Shown: in pieces, positions 22,439 through 32,944 of the stretch
How the letters are laid out: the number at the start of each line of letters is the position of its first letter
Position numbering within the stretch: the stretch's first letter is position 1
Assembly (NCBI RefSeq): GCF_000151315.2
Contig: NW_011887293.1
Location: 728,693 to 792,692, forward strand
Origin: Capsaspora owczarzaki ATCC 30864
Taxonomy: Eukaryota > Opisthokonta > Filasterea
Direction of reading: 5' to 3'
Length of the DNA stretch: 64,000 nt
Position numbers and translations under genes: made by a program
The notes under the pieces: generated by a model
The model's input: the letters and a program-made list of their open reading frames with translations, nothing else
Told to the model about the DNA's origin: nothing
Database searches by the model: none

Positions 22439-24170
22439 TCTTTTGTCGCAGAGGGTTGGGTTTTGACTTGAATCTTTGGAGCTGCTTTTGCTGTCTCAGC
22501 ACACACGACTTGCGATTGAGCAGCGTTCTCAGGCTGTTTGTTTGTGATGTTTGCAAAAATGGACTGAACTCGGCGTTTCAGTCACAGACAGGCATTCTGC
22601 AAACTCCTTCTGCACCGATGATCGGCTCTGGTCGAGGTGACACGCTCTTGTTCGTTCAGATTGGTCACTTGATCTCGGAGGTGGATTTTTTAGGATTTTT
22701 ATGTTTGTTTTTTTTTTCTTGGTGTTTTTGTTATTCGACTTGTGTTCTCTGCAGCAGTGAACCTCAGTCCACTCGACGTAGCAGCAGCGTGGACCTCTCA
22801 CTCGGCTGCATCTAGCGCGCAAAAGGCTGGAGGAATCTACCGACGCGAGCCTTCGCCTTGTGCTCATTCATGGTCTTGCGCTCGCTGCGAGTTGGGCTCT
22901 CACTTTCTCGTTTCCCGCTCCTCCTCACTTTACTGTCACTGCGCCGCTCATGCAGTCTGTGACATTGTTTCAAGCCTTCCACGACTCGCTCGACCTAATG
23001 GAGACATCAGTCTAAGATTTTATTACTTTGTGTTTTTTCGCTTAATTTTGCTTTTTCTTTTTCTTTTTTTGTTTTTCGTTTTTCGTTTTTCGGTCGTGAT
23101 TTGCTGCTTGGTACGCACTCTTGCTATGCCTCTCGGCTAGTCCACATCCCCCCCCCCACCACCACGATCGTTGCTTGCTGCACTTCAAACAAGTACCAAC
23201 GCCGCATTCCGCGTTTCTCTGATCAACAACGCTTCTTCGAGTCGCGAACGAGGTCGGAGTCAACTTGACGACAATCAAAACAGAAACAAGGAGGGCGCGA
23301 TTTCCTTCATCATTCGACTCTCGCTGCTCAGCCAGCAGAATGCGCGGTCGCTAATGACGCGCCAGTGGGTGGAACAACGACAGTCCTACGCTGTACAACC
23401 GTGATGGCTGTCATCCGTCAGCGTCAGTGGCTGGATGGTGTGAATTGGGTTGTTGTTTTGTTGTTGCTTTTTCATATTATTTATTTTTGAAAGGTGTTTC
23501 CGAGTCACGGTTTATTGTTGCCTCATTCCAGCCACTGGGGTACGGCCGCTCTCCTCACATCCCGTTTCCACCTGCGAGCACAAACACTGTCTCTCATCCC
23601 ACGTCTCCCTGCTTTTGTGCAATCATCCGCGCGAGTTCTTGCGGTCGCGACGACCCATGATTCAAAAATCGAATGTAGTAAAAACAACAAACCTAATAAG
23701 AAAAAAACAAAAAAAAAAAAAAACAGATCCCTCCACATCAAACGAAGAATCGTCGTGAAATGGACCAGGAGGAGGGGGGGGGCTTTGGTAGGACGAATAC
23801 TAGCAATTGCCAGCACGACCTGCAGAGTGACCGAGGAGAAAGAAGGCCAGTTGCACTGGGGCGAGCGTGAAGAATGATGACAGGCTTGAACAGCAATGCG
23901 AATCGACGCGACATTTTTTTTATTATTTTTTATTATTATTTTTTTTTTGGTCGTTCGTGACCCGGAAGGATGCGTTATCGATGCTTCCAGTCCAAACCAA
24001 ATGCTACACGACAAAGCGTTGTGATTGCTCTCAATTGTCAAATCAGTGCCCGCATCACGAAATGGCGAACGAGTCAGAATTTCAGCCACTCACTCACTTT
24101 ACTCTCACGTCATTTCCACTCGTTCTTGAGCAGATTCTCACCGAGCAATTCAGCTCAAAGCCCAAAAAGA
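22439..24170. other. Divergent intergenic region
   Basis: About 1.7 kb between the start of the WFSLDNRRL gene (-) and the first beta-helix receptor (+). It contains T-rich tracts (23040-23095, 23910-23950), a C9 run near 23148 and a G run near 23774. No ORF shows family resemblance. It may hold promoters and 5'UTR introns. Confidence 0.5.
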
Positions 24171-26564
24171 ATGAGCCGATTTTCACAAGCACTCGGGTTG
24201 CGGAGTCGTCTACCCGCTCTTGCGCTGTTGGCTTGCCTACTTGTCATGCCGGTGACTGCACAATCGTGTAGCAACGATGGCCAAGTCGCAAACTTTGCGG
24301 CATTCCAATCTTTGCTTGGCAATCCCGCCATGACCACGATCTGCCTCGACGAGCAGTCATACGCGTTCACCTCCGTTTTGACAATCACCCGAAGCGTGAG
24401 CATTGTCGGCTTCAAGACGAACTTCACTTTGGGCTCGACAACTCGCTTTTTCAATATTGACGGCAACGTGCCGCTCGTCAACATTTCCGGTATTGCATTT
24501 ATTGCTACAAGCAGCTCAACCACCGCAAGTGGTGGCTCAATCCTGGTCGGTACAAACACGCGTCTTGTCCTGGCGAACTTGTCCTTTGCCAAGTCGTCCG
24601 CGAAAACTGGCGGCGCGCTCTATCTTGGCAGCGGGTCGCAGGTCGAAGGAACGAGCCTCTCCTTTTCTGGATGCGGCTTTACCTCCACTGCCAGTAGTGC
24701 AACGGGTGGCGCGGTAGTCTACTTGAACGCAACATCGTACTTTTCCTGCACCGCTTGCACGTTCAAGGACAGCGCGATCGCCACCTACAGTCAAGGGGGT
24801 GTATTTTTTATTGGCGAAAGAGCCACTGTGCGCGTCTACAGCTCGACATTCAGCAACAATTTTGGCGGAATTGCTGGAGTTGCCGCGATGGACGACTACG
24901 CTGCGCTCGAGGCTTTCGGCTCGAACTTTACCGGGAACGACGCCGGTGACGGCACTTCTTCTGACGGTAGCGGAGGTGTTGTTTATGCTCAAGATTTTGT
25001 CAGCATTTGGTTTCAAGACTGCACGGTTTCCGCAAACGCAGCTCAGGAAGGCTCAGGCGGTGTCATTTTCGCAGGAGCCAGCGCCAACATTACTTTGCTG
25101 CGGTCTACCTTCACGTCCAACACCGCTGCTACAGACGGCGGTGTCATCCGCACCGGTGTGAGTGCTCAAATTGCGGTCGTCTCAAGCACCTTCTCTCAAA
25201 ACGCTGCCTCAAGTGGCGCCGGCGGTGTTTTCGCGCTGGAAGGAGCCAGCTCAACCGTCACGGCTACGGATAGCCTGTTCAACGGCAATCAAGCGATCAG
25301 CGGCGGTGTTCTGGACATGATTTCGAGCAATACTCTGCGCGCATCCTTCTTTCGATGCAACTTCACTTCGAATAAGGTTGCAGCCAGCTCCGGCACGGAT
25401 TTAGGAGGAGGCGTCTTTCGCGTTCGAAACAACCAGCTTGTTCTTGTCGATTCCTCGTTCACAAACAATGTTCGTTCATCGGTTTCTAGCCTTTACGAGG
25501 TTGGCATGATCGAAGTGGATGCCGCCGGCAAAGTGGCTGTGGTCTCCAGCCAGCTGTCCGGCAACTCCAACACGAGGCAATACGATGCGCTCTTGACGGG
25601 AGCCAGTGCAACAATGCTGACCTTCCAAGCCACTCTGACGAAAACAGCAGACGGTACAGCTGTGAACGAGCCCAATCTCGCCGCCTTTTGCATCGACTGC
25701 AAGGCCATCGCCAACTTCCTCTGCAGTGCCGTGCCAGCGTGCGCCTATCTCTCCTCCTCGCGCATTGTCACGCCGTCCTCGTTGCTCGCACCGTCATCGT
25801 CCACGACGTCATCCGTCAGTTTGACCCTTTCAAGCACGCCAACATCGGAGATGACGACGACGATGCTATCGAGCTCCACTCCTGACCCGACCACACCAGC
25901 CACTTCTGGCCCGACCGAACTCTCGACACCACCACCATCTTCGCCCCTATCGAGCGCGACACCATCTTCTCAGACGCCGCTATCGAGCTCGGCAACACCC
26001 GCCAATTCTGACCCGAAAGGATCGTCCTCGTCGGACACTACACCCATCGTGGCGGCGGTTGCTGCCGCCGTTTGCGCCGTGGTTGTTGCATGCCTCGTCC
26101 TGATTCTGATCCTCCGGCGGCGCCGCAACAACGCTGCTGCCAAGCGTCGCGTTTCTCGGGACTCCAACAGCGTACCCGTTTCCACAAATGCCCTTGTTGG
26201 CGAGTTTGAGAGGAAGGCCTCGTACACGGCAGCGGTGCGTGAGGTGCCGAATCCCGTCTACGATTCTCTCGGGCAGTCCTCCTCGACGTACGATGACCCC
26301 AACAACCCAACGTATGCGGGACTCGATGCAACATATGCAGGTCTCAATCCGACGTATGCGGGGCTCGATCCGACGTACGAGCAGTTTGGACGCAAGTCGG
26401 CGTACGATGATATCAAACGGGCCCCCCAATCCTCCGATGCCACCCAGTACGCAGCAGTCGTACAACACCAACACAACGGCTCTAGGATGAGCGGCAGCAT
26501 AGAATCCGAGTATCACGTGCCCCGCGAGTTGGCTTCTCCGACCTATGCTGCTCTGGATTTGTAA
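24171..26564 (+). CDS. Beta-helix receptor-like protein 1, tyrosine-motif tail
   Basis: Single exon, 797 residues. The ATG at 24171 gives a clean signal peptide (LPALALLACLLVMPVTAQ). The ectodomain is a right-handed beta-helix of Pmp type: repeated GGVxxxG turns and FxxN endings (FTSN, FSQN, FSNN, FNGN), interrupted by paired cysteines. A conserved FCIDCKAIANFLC module ends it. A Ser/Thr/Pro mucin-like stalk (about 25760-26040), a helix (VAAVAAAVCAVVVACLVLIL) and a basic stop RRRR follow. The cytosolic tail (about 26121-26561) has many phosphorylatable tyrosines: NPVYDSL (NPxY), TYDDP, three YAGL repeats, YDDI, YHVP, and C-terminal SPTYAALDL (ITIM-like). Such motifs recruit SH2/PTB proteins after tyrosine phosphorylation. 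Likely an adhesion or sensing receptor; the ligand is unknown. Paralogue of the gene at 28186. Confidence 0.85.
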   Translation: MSRFSQALGLRSRLPALALLACLLVMPVTAQSCSNDGQVANFAAFQSLLGNPAMTTICLDEQSYAFTSVLTITRSVSIVGFKTNFTLGSTTRFFNIDGNVPLVNISGIAFIATSSSTTASGGSILVGTNTRLVLANLSFAKSSAKTGGALYLGSGSQVEGTSLSFSGCGFTSTASSATGGAVVYLNATSYFSCTACTFKDSAIATYSQGGVFFIGERATVRVYSSTFSNNFGGIAGVAAMDDYAALEAFGSNFTGNDAGDGTSSDGSGGVVYAQDFVSIWFQDCTVSANAAQEGSGGVIFAGASANITLLRSTFTSNTAATDGGVIRTGVSAQIAVVSSTFSQNAASSGAGGVFALEGASSTVTATDSLFNGNQAISGGVLDMISSNTLRASFFRCNFTSNKVAASSGTDLGGGVFRVRNNQLVLVDSSFTNNVRSSVSSLYEVGMIEVDAAGKVAVVSSQLSGNSNTRQYDALLTGASATMLTFQATLTKTADGTAVNEPNLAAFCIDCKAIANFLCSAVPACAYLSSSRIVTPSSLLAPSSSTTSSVSLTLSSTPTSEMTTTMLSSSTPDPTTPATSGPTELSTPPPSSPLSSATPSSQTPLSSSATPANSDPKGSSSSDTTPIVAAVAAAVCAVVVACLVLILILRRRRNNAAAKRRVSRDSNSVPVSTNALVGEFERKASYTAAVREVPNPVYDSLGQSSSTYDDPNNPTYAGLDATYAGLNPTYAGLDPTYEQFGRKSAYDDIKRAPQSSDATQYAAVVQHQHNGSRMSGSIESEYHVPRELASPTYAALDL
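26299..26385 (+). repeat. Tandem YAGL coding repeats in receptor 1 tail
   Basis: Three copies of a unit of about 27 bases encode NPTYAGLD-type octapeptides (TYAGLD, TYAGLN, TYAGLD) followed by TYEQF. Y-x-x-L spacing fits SH2- or adaptor-binding motifs. Confidence 0.9.
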
Positions 26565-28185
26565 ATTCAGCTGCATCTTGTACAGTTCTGAATGTGCGTT
26601 TTTTTTTTTTTTTTTCGTTTTTTTTTTTTTTTGTTTGTTTTTTTGTTTGTTTGTTTTTTTGCATTGTTCACTTTGTTTTTTGTTTTTTTGCTCGAGTTGT
26701 TGGTCGACATTTATTCATCGTTATCTTGTGCTGCATTTCTATTCTTGGGTGACTGAGTTGTGAAGCGGAATCGTAAGAAATGCAAGCAGATCACTCTTTT
26801 TGAATCGGTTTTTTTTTTTTGTTTTTTTTTTTTTACTTTTTCACTTTTGGACATTTTTTTTTTTTAACTTCCGCAAATCTGTATGTTCGCCTCGCTCACC
26901 GTCACTCAGGGTGTGAATATGCGCTCCTCCACCCGTCTGGCTGGGATGGATGTTTCGCACCCAGCTTCCATGTCAACGTCCATCCCTTTCGCTGGGTTGA
27001 GAAATGCTATCGCAAAGTCAAAATCGCTTAACGGCAAAAAGCATGTTTGAGGTGGATTTTTTTTTTCTTATTTGAGACAAAGATTTGGTTCAATCACAAC
27101 GAACGACCCACAGCGCACAAACGGGCAATGACGCGCTGCTGGAGTGTAGGAACACGGTTTACAAAACCCTGTGTCATTCTATCGCTGCGGATGTTACGTC
27201 GGAGCGTGTGCCAGGAGCAATCCTTCAACACACGATGACAACAAATATGGGAAAGCGGACAAGAGTCACGAACGGCAATCAATCAATCAAGCCACTTTCA
27301 GCCATTCGCTTCTTGCGCGCTTCCTCGATTTCCGGCGTCTCATCTCGTATGCTGAGCTTCATTGTGGGCTTATCCCAGCACGACCCGCAGCGATGGGGAG
27401 GCAACTCAACGAAATAAAAAAAAAACCGCGTCCATCATGCCGCTCGACTCGCTTTAACGGCTGATTGTCGGTTGTTAGCGTTCTGACACCCACCCTTTGA
27501 CTTCAGGGGGCAAATCCTCTGCGCCTCTGCCTGTGGCCTCCTGTGTGGTTGTGGTGCAATGAAGCAGCATCACCGCCTTCTTTCCCCTCCCCTTCTCTTC
27601 CCACAACCGAGTGTATCACTTGAGCGCATGATGGTTTTGAGTCCTTCATGAGGTTTTTTTTTTTTTTTTGTACCGGTACCCTTTTTTCCATTGGCGTGTT
27701 GTCAAATGTTGTGTGAGTCCTCGATAGGAGGTGGGACTTTGTTCTGCGGTCGTATCGGGCAGGAATGCTCGTGCGTGACATGTGCAAGTTCAAATTGAAG
27801 CACACACACCTGCGAAAACCCTCGCATAGCTCTGTGGTAGTCTCGTCTCGGGGAAAAGGGTGGGGGTTGTGTCGGCGCGTATCAAGGCACAAAAAAAAAA
27901 AAAAAAAAAAAAGATAAAAAAAAACCGCTTTGCGCACAAATCTCACTCTCACTCACTCTCACTCTCTCTCGCTCTCAAGCACGCAATGTCGCAGGCGGAG
28001 GGTGGGGGGGGGGCGATCGAGGACGTTGACCAAACTCCCTGAAAGCAGTCGCTCGGCGGCGGAGGATTCAACGCTCATCCTGCTTTGATGAATGAATTTC
28101 GTTTTGTTTAGATTCACCTCCGCACCGCGAACTCGCTGAACGACCACTCACTCGTCGCAAATCGCAACAAGGCACACACAAAATC
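26565..28185. other. Intergenic region between the tandem receptor genes
   Basis: About 1.6 kb with very T-rich tracts at 26598-26700 and 26809-26870, poly-A at 27891-27920 and a G9 run near 28004. It should hold the 3'UTR of receptor 1 and the promoter of receptor 2. No ORF resembles a protein family. Confidence 0.5.
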
Positions 28186-30750
28186 ATGCGTCCTCTTGGT
28201 CTATTATTATTATTATGGCTAGCATGGCTTGCTGGCGTTGCTATCGCCCCTGCAATTGCCCAAGAGTGCAGCAACTCTGGCCCGGTGGCGAACGTTGGCG
28301 CAATTCAGGCGTTGCTCAACAATGCATCCATGACCACCATCTGTCTTCCTGCACAAACCTATTCCATCACCACAGTCTTGACTGTCTCGCGAAGCGTGAA
28401 TATTGTCGGCACAAACACAGTATTCAACCTTGGCGGAAGCACAGCTCGGTTCATCACCATCTCAGCCAACCTGCCGCTCGTCAGCATTTCCGGCATCAGG
28501 TTTAACGCTCAAAGCAGCACTTATTTGTTAGAAAGCAAAGGGCGCGTCATGTACGTCGACAGCGGCACCCGCTTAGTGTGGAGGAACTCTGTCGTGCTCG
28601 ACGCGCTCATGTATTATGGTGGCGCACTCTACCTTAACACGGGAGCAAGCGTCGAGGGTACTGGCCTCTCCTTCACTGGGTGCGGAGGCGTGTCAGGATA
28701 TGCTGGGTATTGGTATGGTGGCGTCGTTTATCTGATGACAACGGCATCGTTCAGCTGCACCGGTTGCAACTTCCAAGATGGCTATCTGGCGGGAGCAAGC
28801 AGCTTAGGAGCCGTCTTTTATTTAGCGTCGCCGTCTTACGTTCGCCTCTACAACTCGACCATCACCGGCAACCAAGGCTCGAATAACGCTGGAGTCGCAT
28901 ACTTGGACGATGATTCCGTGTTTGAAGCTTTCAACTCGACCATCACTAGAAATCGGGCTGATCCAACAGGAGGCGGCGCGGGCTATGGCGGTGTGCTGTA
29001 CGCGGTCGATCGCGCCGATATTTGGTTTCAGGACTGCACAGTCACCAGCAACCTGGCCGCCGCTACTGGCGGTGTCATTTATGCTGGCGTTTCGGCAAAC
29101 ATTACAATCCTCCGGTCGAACTTTAGCTCCAACTCGGCGTCTTCGGATTCTGGTGTCATGTACGTTGGAAACGGCGCCGGCATCGTCATCGACAGTTCAA
29201 CGTTTCTCTCGAATTCGGCAAGCACCGACGCTGGCGTCATTCGCACCGGAACAACGGCTCAAATCACCATCACATCCAGCACCTTTTCCCAAAACTCGGC
29301 TTCGGGCGCTGGTGGCGTGTTCTTGCTGGAAGGCGCAAATTCTGCAGTTACTGCGTCCGACACCGTGTTTTCCAGCAACCAAGCTACCAGCGGTGGTGTT
29401 TTGGACATGATTTCAAGCAACACTCTGCGCGCATCCTTCTTCCGCTGCAACTTTACGGCAAACATGCTTTCTGCGTCCGGTACGGGCGGCACAGTGTTCC
29501 GCGTTCGCAACAACCAGATTGTTGTCGTGGATTCAATCTTGACCGGCAACGTTCGCGCATCGACCAGCTCTAACACGGGCATGATTCAAGTGGATTCAAG
29601 TGGAAGAGTCGGTGTCGTCAACTCGCAGCTGTCCGGCAACAGTGGCACCCGGCAATTTGATGCTCTTTTGGCGTCAGCTACCCTGCTGACCTTGGGCGCG
29701 AGCATTACTCCCTCCGGCTCGACAATGATTAACGAGCCAAATCTTGCCGCGTACTGCATTGATTGCAAAGCGATTGCTCCTTTCCTCTGCACTGCTGTTC
29801 CAGCGTGCGCCTTTGTGTCATCGTCACAAGTGGTCACACCGGCATCCTTGTTGTCTTCCGCAACACCATCATCTGCCACGCCATCTGTGACACCATCGTC
29901 TGCCACGCCATCTGTGACACCATCGTCCGCTACTCCATCAGTGACACCAGCTTCTGTCGCCACACCACTGACATTTGTCGAGTCGTCGGCAACGCCCGTT
30001 GCATCATCCGCAACGCCATCTGTTCCTGCATCCTCCTCTGTCGTCACCACACCGCCGCTCAGTTCGCATTCCAGCACGGTGGTGTCCATCCTCCCAGCCA
30101 CCACGACTCCGTTGCTCCATTCTTCGGCCACACCACCACTCGCACCATCCTCGAGCGTTTCATCTTCTGGCACGCCAGCTTCGCCCAATTCGCAAACATC
30201 GTCGTCGGACAACATATCCATCATTGCAGCCGTCTCCGGAGCTGCTGGTGGCTTGCTGTTTGTTTGCCTGCTTGTTTTTGTGATGCGGCGGCGACGTACC
30301 GCTGCCAAGCGCCGTGCATCCCAAGAGCCAAACAGCATGCCAATTCAAGCCAATCCCCTGGCAGCGCCTGTCCCGGACTATGAGAGAAAGCCGTCGTACA
30401 TTCATGCTGTCCACCAGAGCACATTGGCCAATCCGATTTACGACGCTGTTGGGCAGTCCAGTCCACGCCAACCCCCGCGACCACCAAAAAGCGGCAAGCA
30501 CGAGGAAGCCTTGTACACTGATGCGTCGAGCCGCTCCCCGAACACCCAGGGTACGCAGTATGCCTCTCTGGTGCAAGGCTGGCACAGCAATTCGAATAGC
30601 TCGAGCGAGTATCAAGTGCCACGCGAAACCTTTGCCGAGTATCAAGTGCCAGGTGGAACCGGCTCCCAATATCAAGTGCCGCACGAAGCCTCGTCCGAGT
30701 ATCAAGTGCCGCATGCTTCCTCTCCAACCTATGCTACGTTGGATTTGTAG
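28186..30750 (+). CDS. Beta-helix receptor-like protein 2, YxxP-repeat tail
   Basis: Single exon, 854 residues, with the same architecture as receptor 1: signal peptide (LGLLLLLWLAWLAGVAIAP), Pmp-like beta-helix with GGVxxxG and FxxN turns, an almost identical LDMISSNTLRASFFRCNFT block, the YCIDCKAIAPFLC module, a Thr/Pro/Ser stalk with SATPSVTP repeats (about 29865-29950), one helix (AAVSGAAGGLLFVCLLVFVM) and RRRR. The tail (about 30286-30747) holds NPIYDAV, an SH3-ligand-like RQPPRPPKSGK, LYTDAS, QYASLV, four YQVP repeats and a final SPTYATLDL. YxxP is the Crk-SH2 docking pattern known from p130Cas, so a Crk-like adaptor could bind after phosphorylation. Likely a surface sensor or adhesion receptor; the ligand is unknown. 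Confidence 0.85.
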   Translation: MRPLGLLLLLWLAWLAGVAIAPAIAQECSNSGPVANVGAIQALLNNASMTTICLPAQTYSITTVLTVSRSVNIVGTNTVFNLGGSTARFITISANLPLVSISGIRFNAQSSTYLLESKGRVMYVDSGTRLVWRNSVVLDALMYYGGALYLNTGASVEGTGLSFTGCGGVSGYAGYWYGGVVYLMTTASFSCTGCNFQDGYLAGASSLGAVFYLASPSYVRLYNSTITGNQGSNNAGVAYLDDDSVFEAFNSTITRNRADPTGGGAGYGGVLYAVDRADIWFQDCTVTSNLAAATGGVIYAGVSANITILRSNFSSNSASSDSGVMYVGNGAGIVIDSSTFLSNSASTDAGVIRTGTTAQITITSSTFSQNSASGAGGVFLLEGANSAVTASDTVFSSNQATSGGVLDMISSNTLRASFFRCNFTANMLSASGTGGTVFRVRNNQIVVVDSILTGNVRASTSSNTGMIQVDSSGRVGVVNSQLSGNSGTRQFDALLASATLLTLGASITPSGSTMINEPNLAAYCIDCKAIAPFLCTAVPACAFVSSSQVVTPASLLSSATPSSATPSVTPSSATPSVTPSSATPSVTPASVATPLTFVESSATPVASSATPSVPASSSVVTTPPLSSHSSTVVSILPATTTPLLHSSATPPLAPSSSVSSSGTPASPNSQTSSSDNISIIAAVSGAAGGLLFVCLLVFVMRRRRTAAKRRASQEPNSMPIQANPLAAPVPDYERKPSYIHAVHQSTLANPIYDAVGQSSPRQPPRPPKSGKHEEALYTDASSRSPNTQGTQYASLVQGWHSNSNSSSEYQVPRETFAEYQVPGGTGSQYQVPHEASSEYQVPHASSPTYATLDL
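29868..29948 (+). repeat. Mucin-like stalk repeat
   Basis: Near-identical 27-base units (acgccatctgtgacacc type) encode SATPSVTPS repeats, expected to be O-glycosylated and extended. Confidence 0.85.
30601..30720 (+). repeat. Tandem YQVP coding repeats in receptor 2 tail
   Basis: Four copies of gagtatcaagtgcc (or a close variant) at 10-13 codon spacing encode EYQVP or QYQVP boxes, separated by short Glu/Gly/Ser spacers. Confidence 0.92.
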
Positions 30751-31645
30751 TCAGGCTCTTGGCGGTGGTTTTCCTGTCCTTTATTTCCTGTTGTTTTTCA
30801 TTGGCTCCCATAGGAGCTACCCTCCCGTCTTTTTGCGACCCCCAGACACAAGGTCCAAGCGAGTCGGGGGCGTATGTGTCTCCCTCAGTAACCATGCTTT
30901 TGTACAGCACTTTCTTTCGCGTGGTTATGCTTTGTTAATTTTGTTTATTACAATACAACGTCCAGCTGCAAACCTGAAAAACCGCACTTCCACTCCATGC
31001 TCATTATTTTTCAACCGCTTTAGTGTGATCATTCACGTTTTTGGGGTCGCCCATTATAATTAAGCTCATTTAGGGTGCGGGGCGCCCAGATCTGCCGAGA
31101 TGTTACCTTGGAGATTGATTGTTTTCGTTTTCGGCGAATGAATAGGGTGTCAATTCAACACATTGCGCATTCCTGTCGCACGAGAGCCCCGCTTTTCTGT
31201 TCCTCTGGTTGACAAGTGGCAAAGAGCTGGTAACAAGGACGCCTTTGCCAAGCAACCACCGTTGACTCGCCGTTCGCCTCACTGATTCGTGAGAAATCGA
31301 GCCGATTCGACTGAATTACTGGGATTTAGTATTGGGTTTTTTTTTTTTTTTTTTTTTTTTTCAGTTTTCATTTTTTTTTTTTTCTCGTTTTGTAGGTGTT
31401 TTTGTTTTGGGTTTGCTTTTTTTTTTTTTTTTTTTTCCCAAATCATCCACACTCTGTTTCCAAACACCCACACACCTGTGCCTCAAGACCTTGCGCTGTA
31501 GCTTGTTGCTCTTGTTGTGCCGCTTCCTCGAACAAAAAAAGCAGCGTCACCCGCCAAAGTGTGAGCCAGTTTGGAAAGGGCGAATTCGCATAGCAAAAGC
31601 GCAGCGCGTGCGACCCTCAAAAGCGCGCAGAACAAACAACAAAAA
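30751..31645. other. Intergenic region
   Basis: Holds the 3'UTR of receptor 2 and the promoter of the next gene. Two long T tracts (31338-31382 and 31417-31437) lie just upstream of the next start codon. Nothing else recognised. Confidence 0.5.
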
Positions 31646-32944
31646 ATGCAAACACCCTTCTTTGCCAAACCATTGGCCACTGCTTGCCTCGTCGTCGCTC
31701 TGCTGTCAATGCCGTGCCTCGTTACCTGCGCACCAGTCGTCCAGCAAGACGTTGCTCTTGGCGCGAGCGGCCCGAGCGGCAGTGACCTCGCCAATCAGCC
31801 TGTGCTATGCGACGACTCGAAACTGTGTCAGACCAAGCCCGCATCGTTCGCACGGCTTGCTCCGGCGACAGCAAACGTCCTCGCAGCCATGATTGCGCGC
31901 ATCTTCTCTGGCTCTCAAGAACATCCTGCGGCGGCTGCCGGTAGTGCTTCCGCTGCCGCCGGTGAAGCAAACCCGGTCGTCGGTGGGCTGCGCAGGCAGG
32001 CAGAGGTGCGAGATTTCGCCAGGCCCGACCCAAATTTGATTGCTACCCAAATGGGATCTCTCCCCACGACCTCGACCTCGACCGTGGTGGTTGGCGTTGT
32101 GATTGCGCTGTGCGTCGTCTCCTCGTTATTGTGGATGTGTGCCAATCACAAAGGCAGCAGCAAAGAGAGCGAGGCGGGCGACGCTCATGCCAACGTCAAC
32201 CACTCGCCGAAAAATGGCAGCCCGAAAAATGGCAGCCCGAAATCGACAATCCCACAACAACAACCACAGGGCGATAGACGCTTGTCTGTCAGTTCGAGTC
32301 AGCAGCGCCGCGCGTCGCACTCGAGTGTGAGCAGCAACGCTCCCAACATTCGAGCGACACGCCCAGCCGCCGTCGACAGCCCCGCCATGGCAAGTCTGCT
32401 CCAAGCCCATCCTCCAGCAGATGCGCAGAGCATTTCATCTTTAAACCTTCCAAACCGCGGCGATGGCAACCTGTCTGCCTCGTATCTGTCACCGGGAGCC
32501 TTCTTCGAGCAGCCTGGAAGCTATGGATCAACGGAACTGAACCGGGGCCGTCGTCCAAGCGACGCAACCGTCCTGTCCGAGCTTTCTTTCAATCGTCGCA
32601 GTCAGTACGCTGATGTGATGCCGACTGGCAACGAAAAACCGAACGAAAAACCGATGGAGCATGAAGACACCACGCCAACCCTGCTCGAGAGCGTAGTCCG
32701 ACGCATGCCAGACCTCGCTCGACATGCGCCGGAAGCTCGTCCCATCCAATACGTTGTGCTCGAGCTGCCCGTGCCACCGCCAGCAGCCGCAAGTCGGAAA
32801 AGCTCGGCCTCTGCAGATGCAGCGCCGATGACGCTCTCCTCGCTTCCAGTGCCAGCCGTTCCCGGGTCCGAGTCCAAACCGTATCAATCCGGTGCGAGCG
32901 TTTACGGCGCACGCCGTCCCAAGAGCGTTTCCGCCGCAGACTGA
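31646..32944 (+). CDS. Single-pass membrane protein with ITIM-like cytosolic tail
   Basis: Single exon, 432 residues. The ATG at 31646 starts a signal peptide (LATACLVVALLSMPCLVTC); upstream in-frame codons lack one. The short ectodomain (about 110 residues, Ala/Ser-rich, two nearby Cys in CDDSKLC) has no domain I recognise. One helix (STVVVGVVIALCVVSSLLWMC) precedes a tail of about 270 residues with KNGSPKNGSPKS repeats, basic-directed serines (RRLSVSS, RRASHSS), and tyrosines in YLSP (YxxP), YADVM and IQYVVLEL, a canonical I/V-x-Y-x-x-L ITIM. It is not homologous to the two receptors upstream but sits directly downstream on the same strand and shares the tail logic. No intracellular enzyme domain is present, so it would act by recruiting SH2 partners. 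Confidence 0.72.
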   Translation: MQTPFFAKPLATACLVVALLSMPCLVTCAPVVQQDVALGASGPSGSDLANQPVLCDDSKLCQTKPASFARLAPATANVLAAMIARIFSGSQEHPAAAAGSASAAAGEANPVVGGLRRQAEVRDFARPDPNLIATQMGSLPTTSTSTVVVGVVIALCVVSSLLWMCANHKGSSKESEAGDAHANVNHSPKNGSPKNGSPKSTIPQQQPQGDRRLSVSSSQQRRASHSSVSSNAPNIRATRPAAVDSPAMASLLQAHPPADAQSISSLNLPNRGDGNLSASYLSPGAFFEQPGSYGSTELNRGRRPSDATVLSELSFNRRSQYADVMPTGNEKPNEKPMEHEDTTPTLLESVVRRMPDLARHAPEARPIQYVVLELPVPPPAAASRKSSASADAAPMTLSSLPVPAVPGSESKPYQSGASVYGARRPKSVSAAD

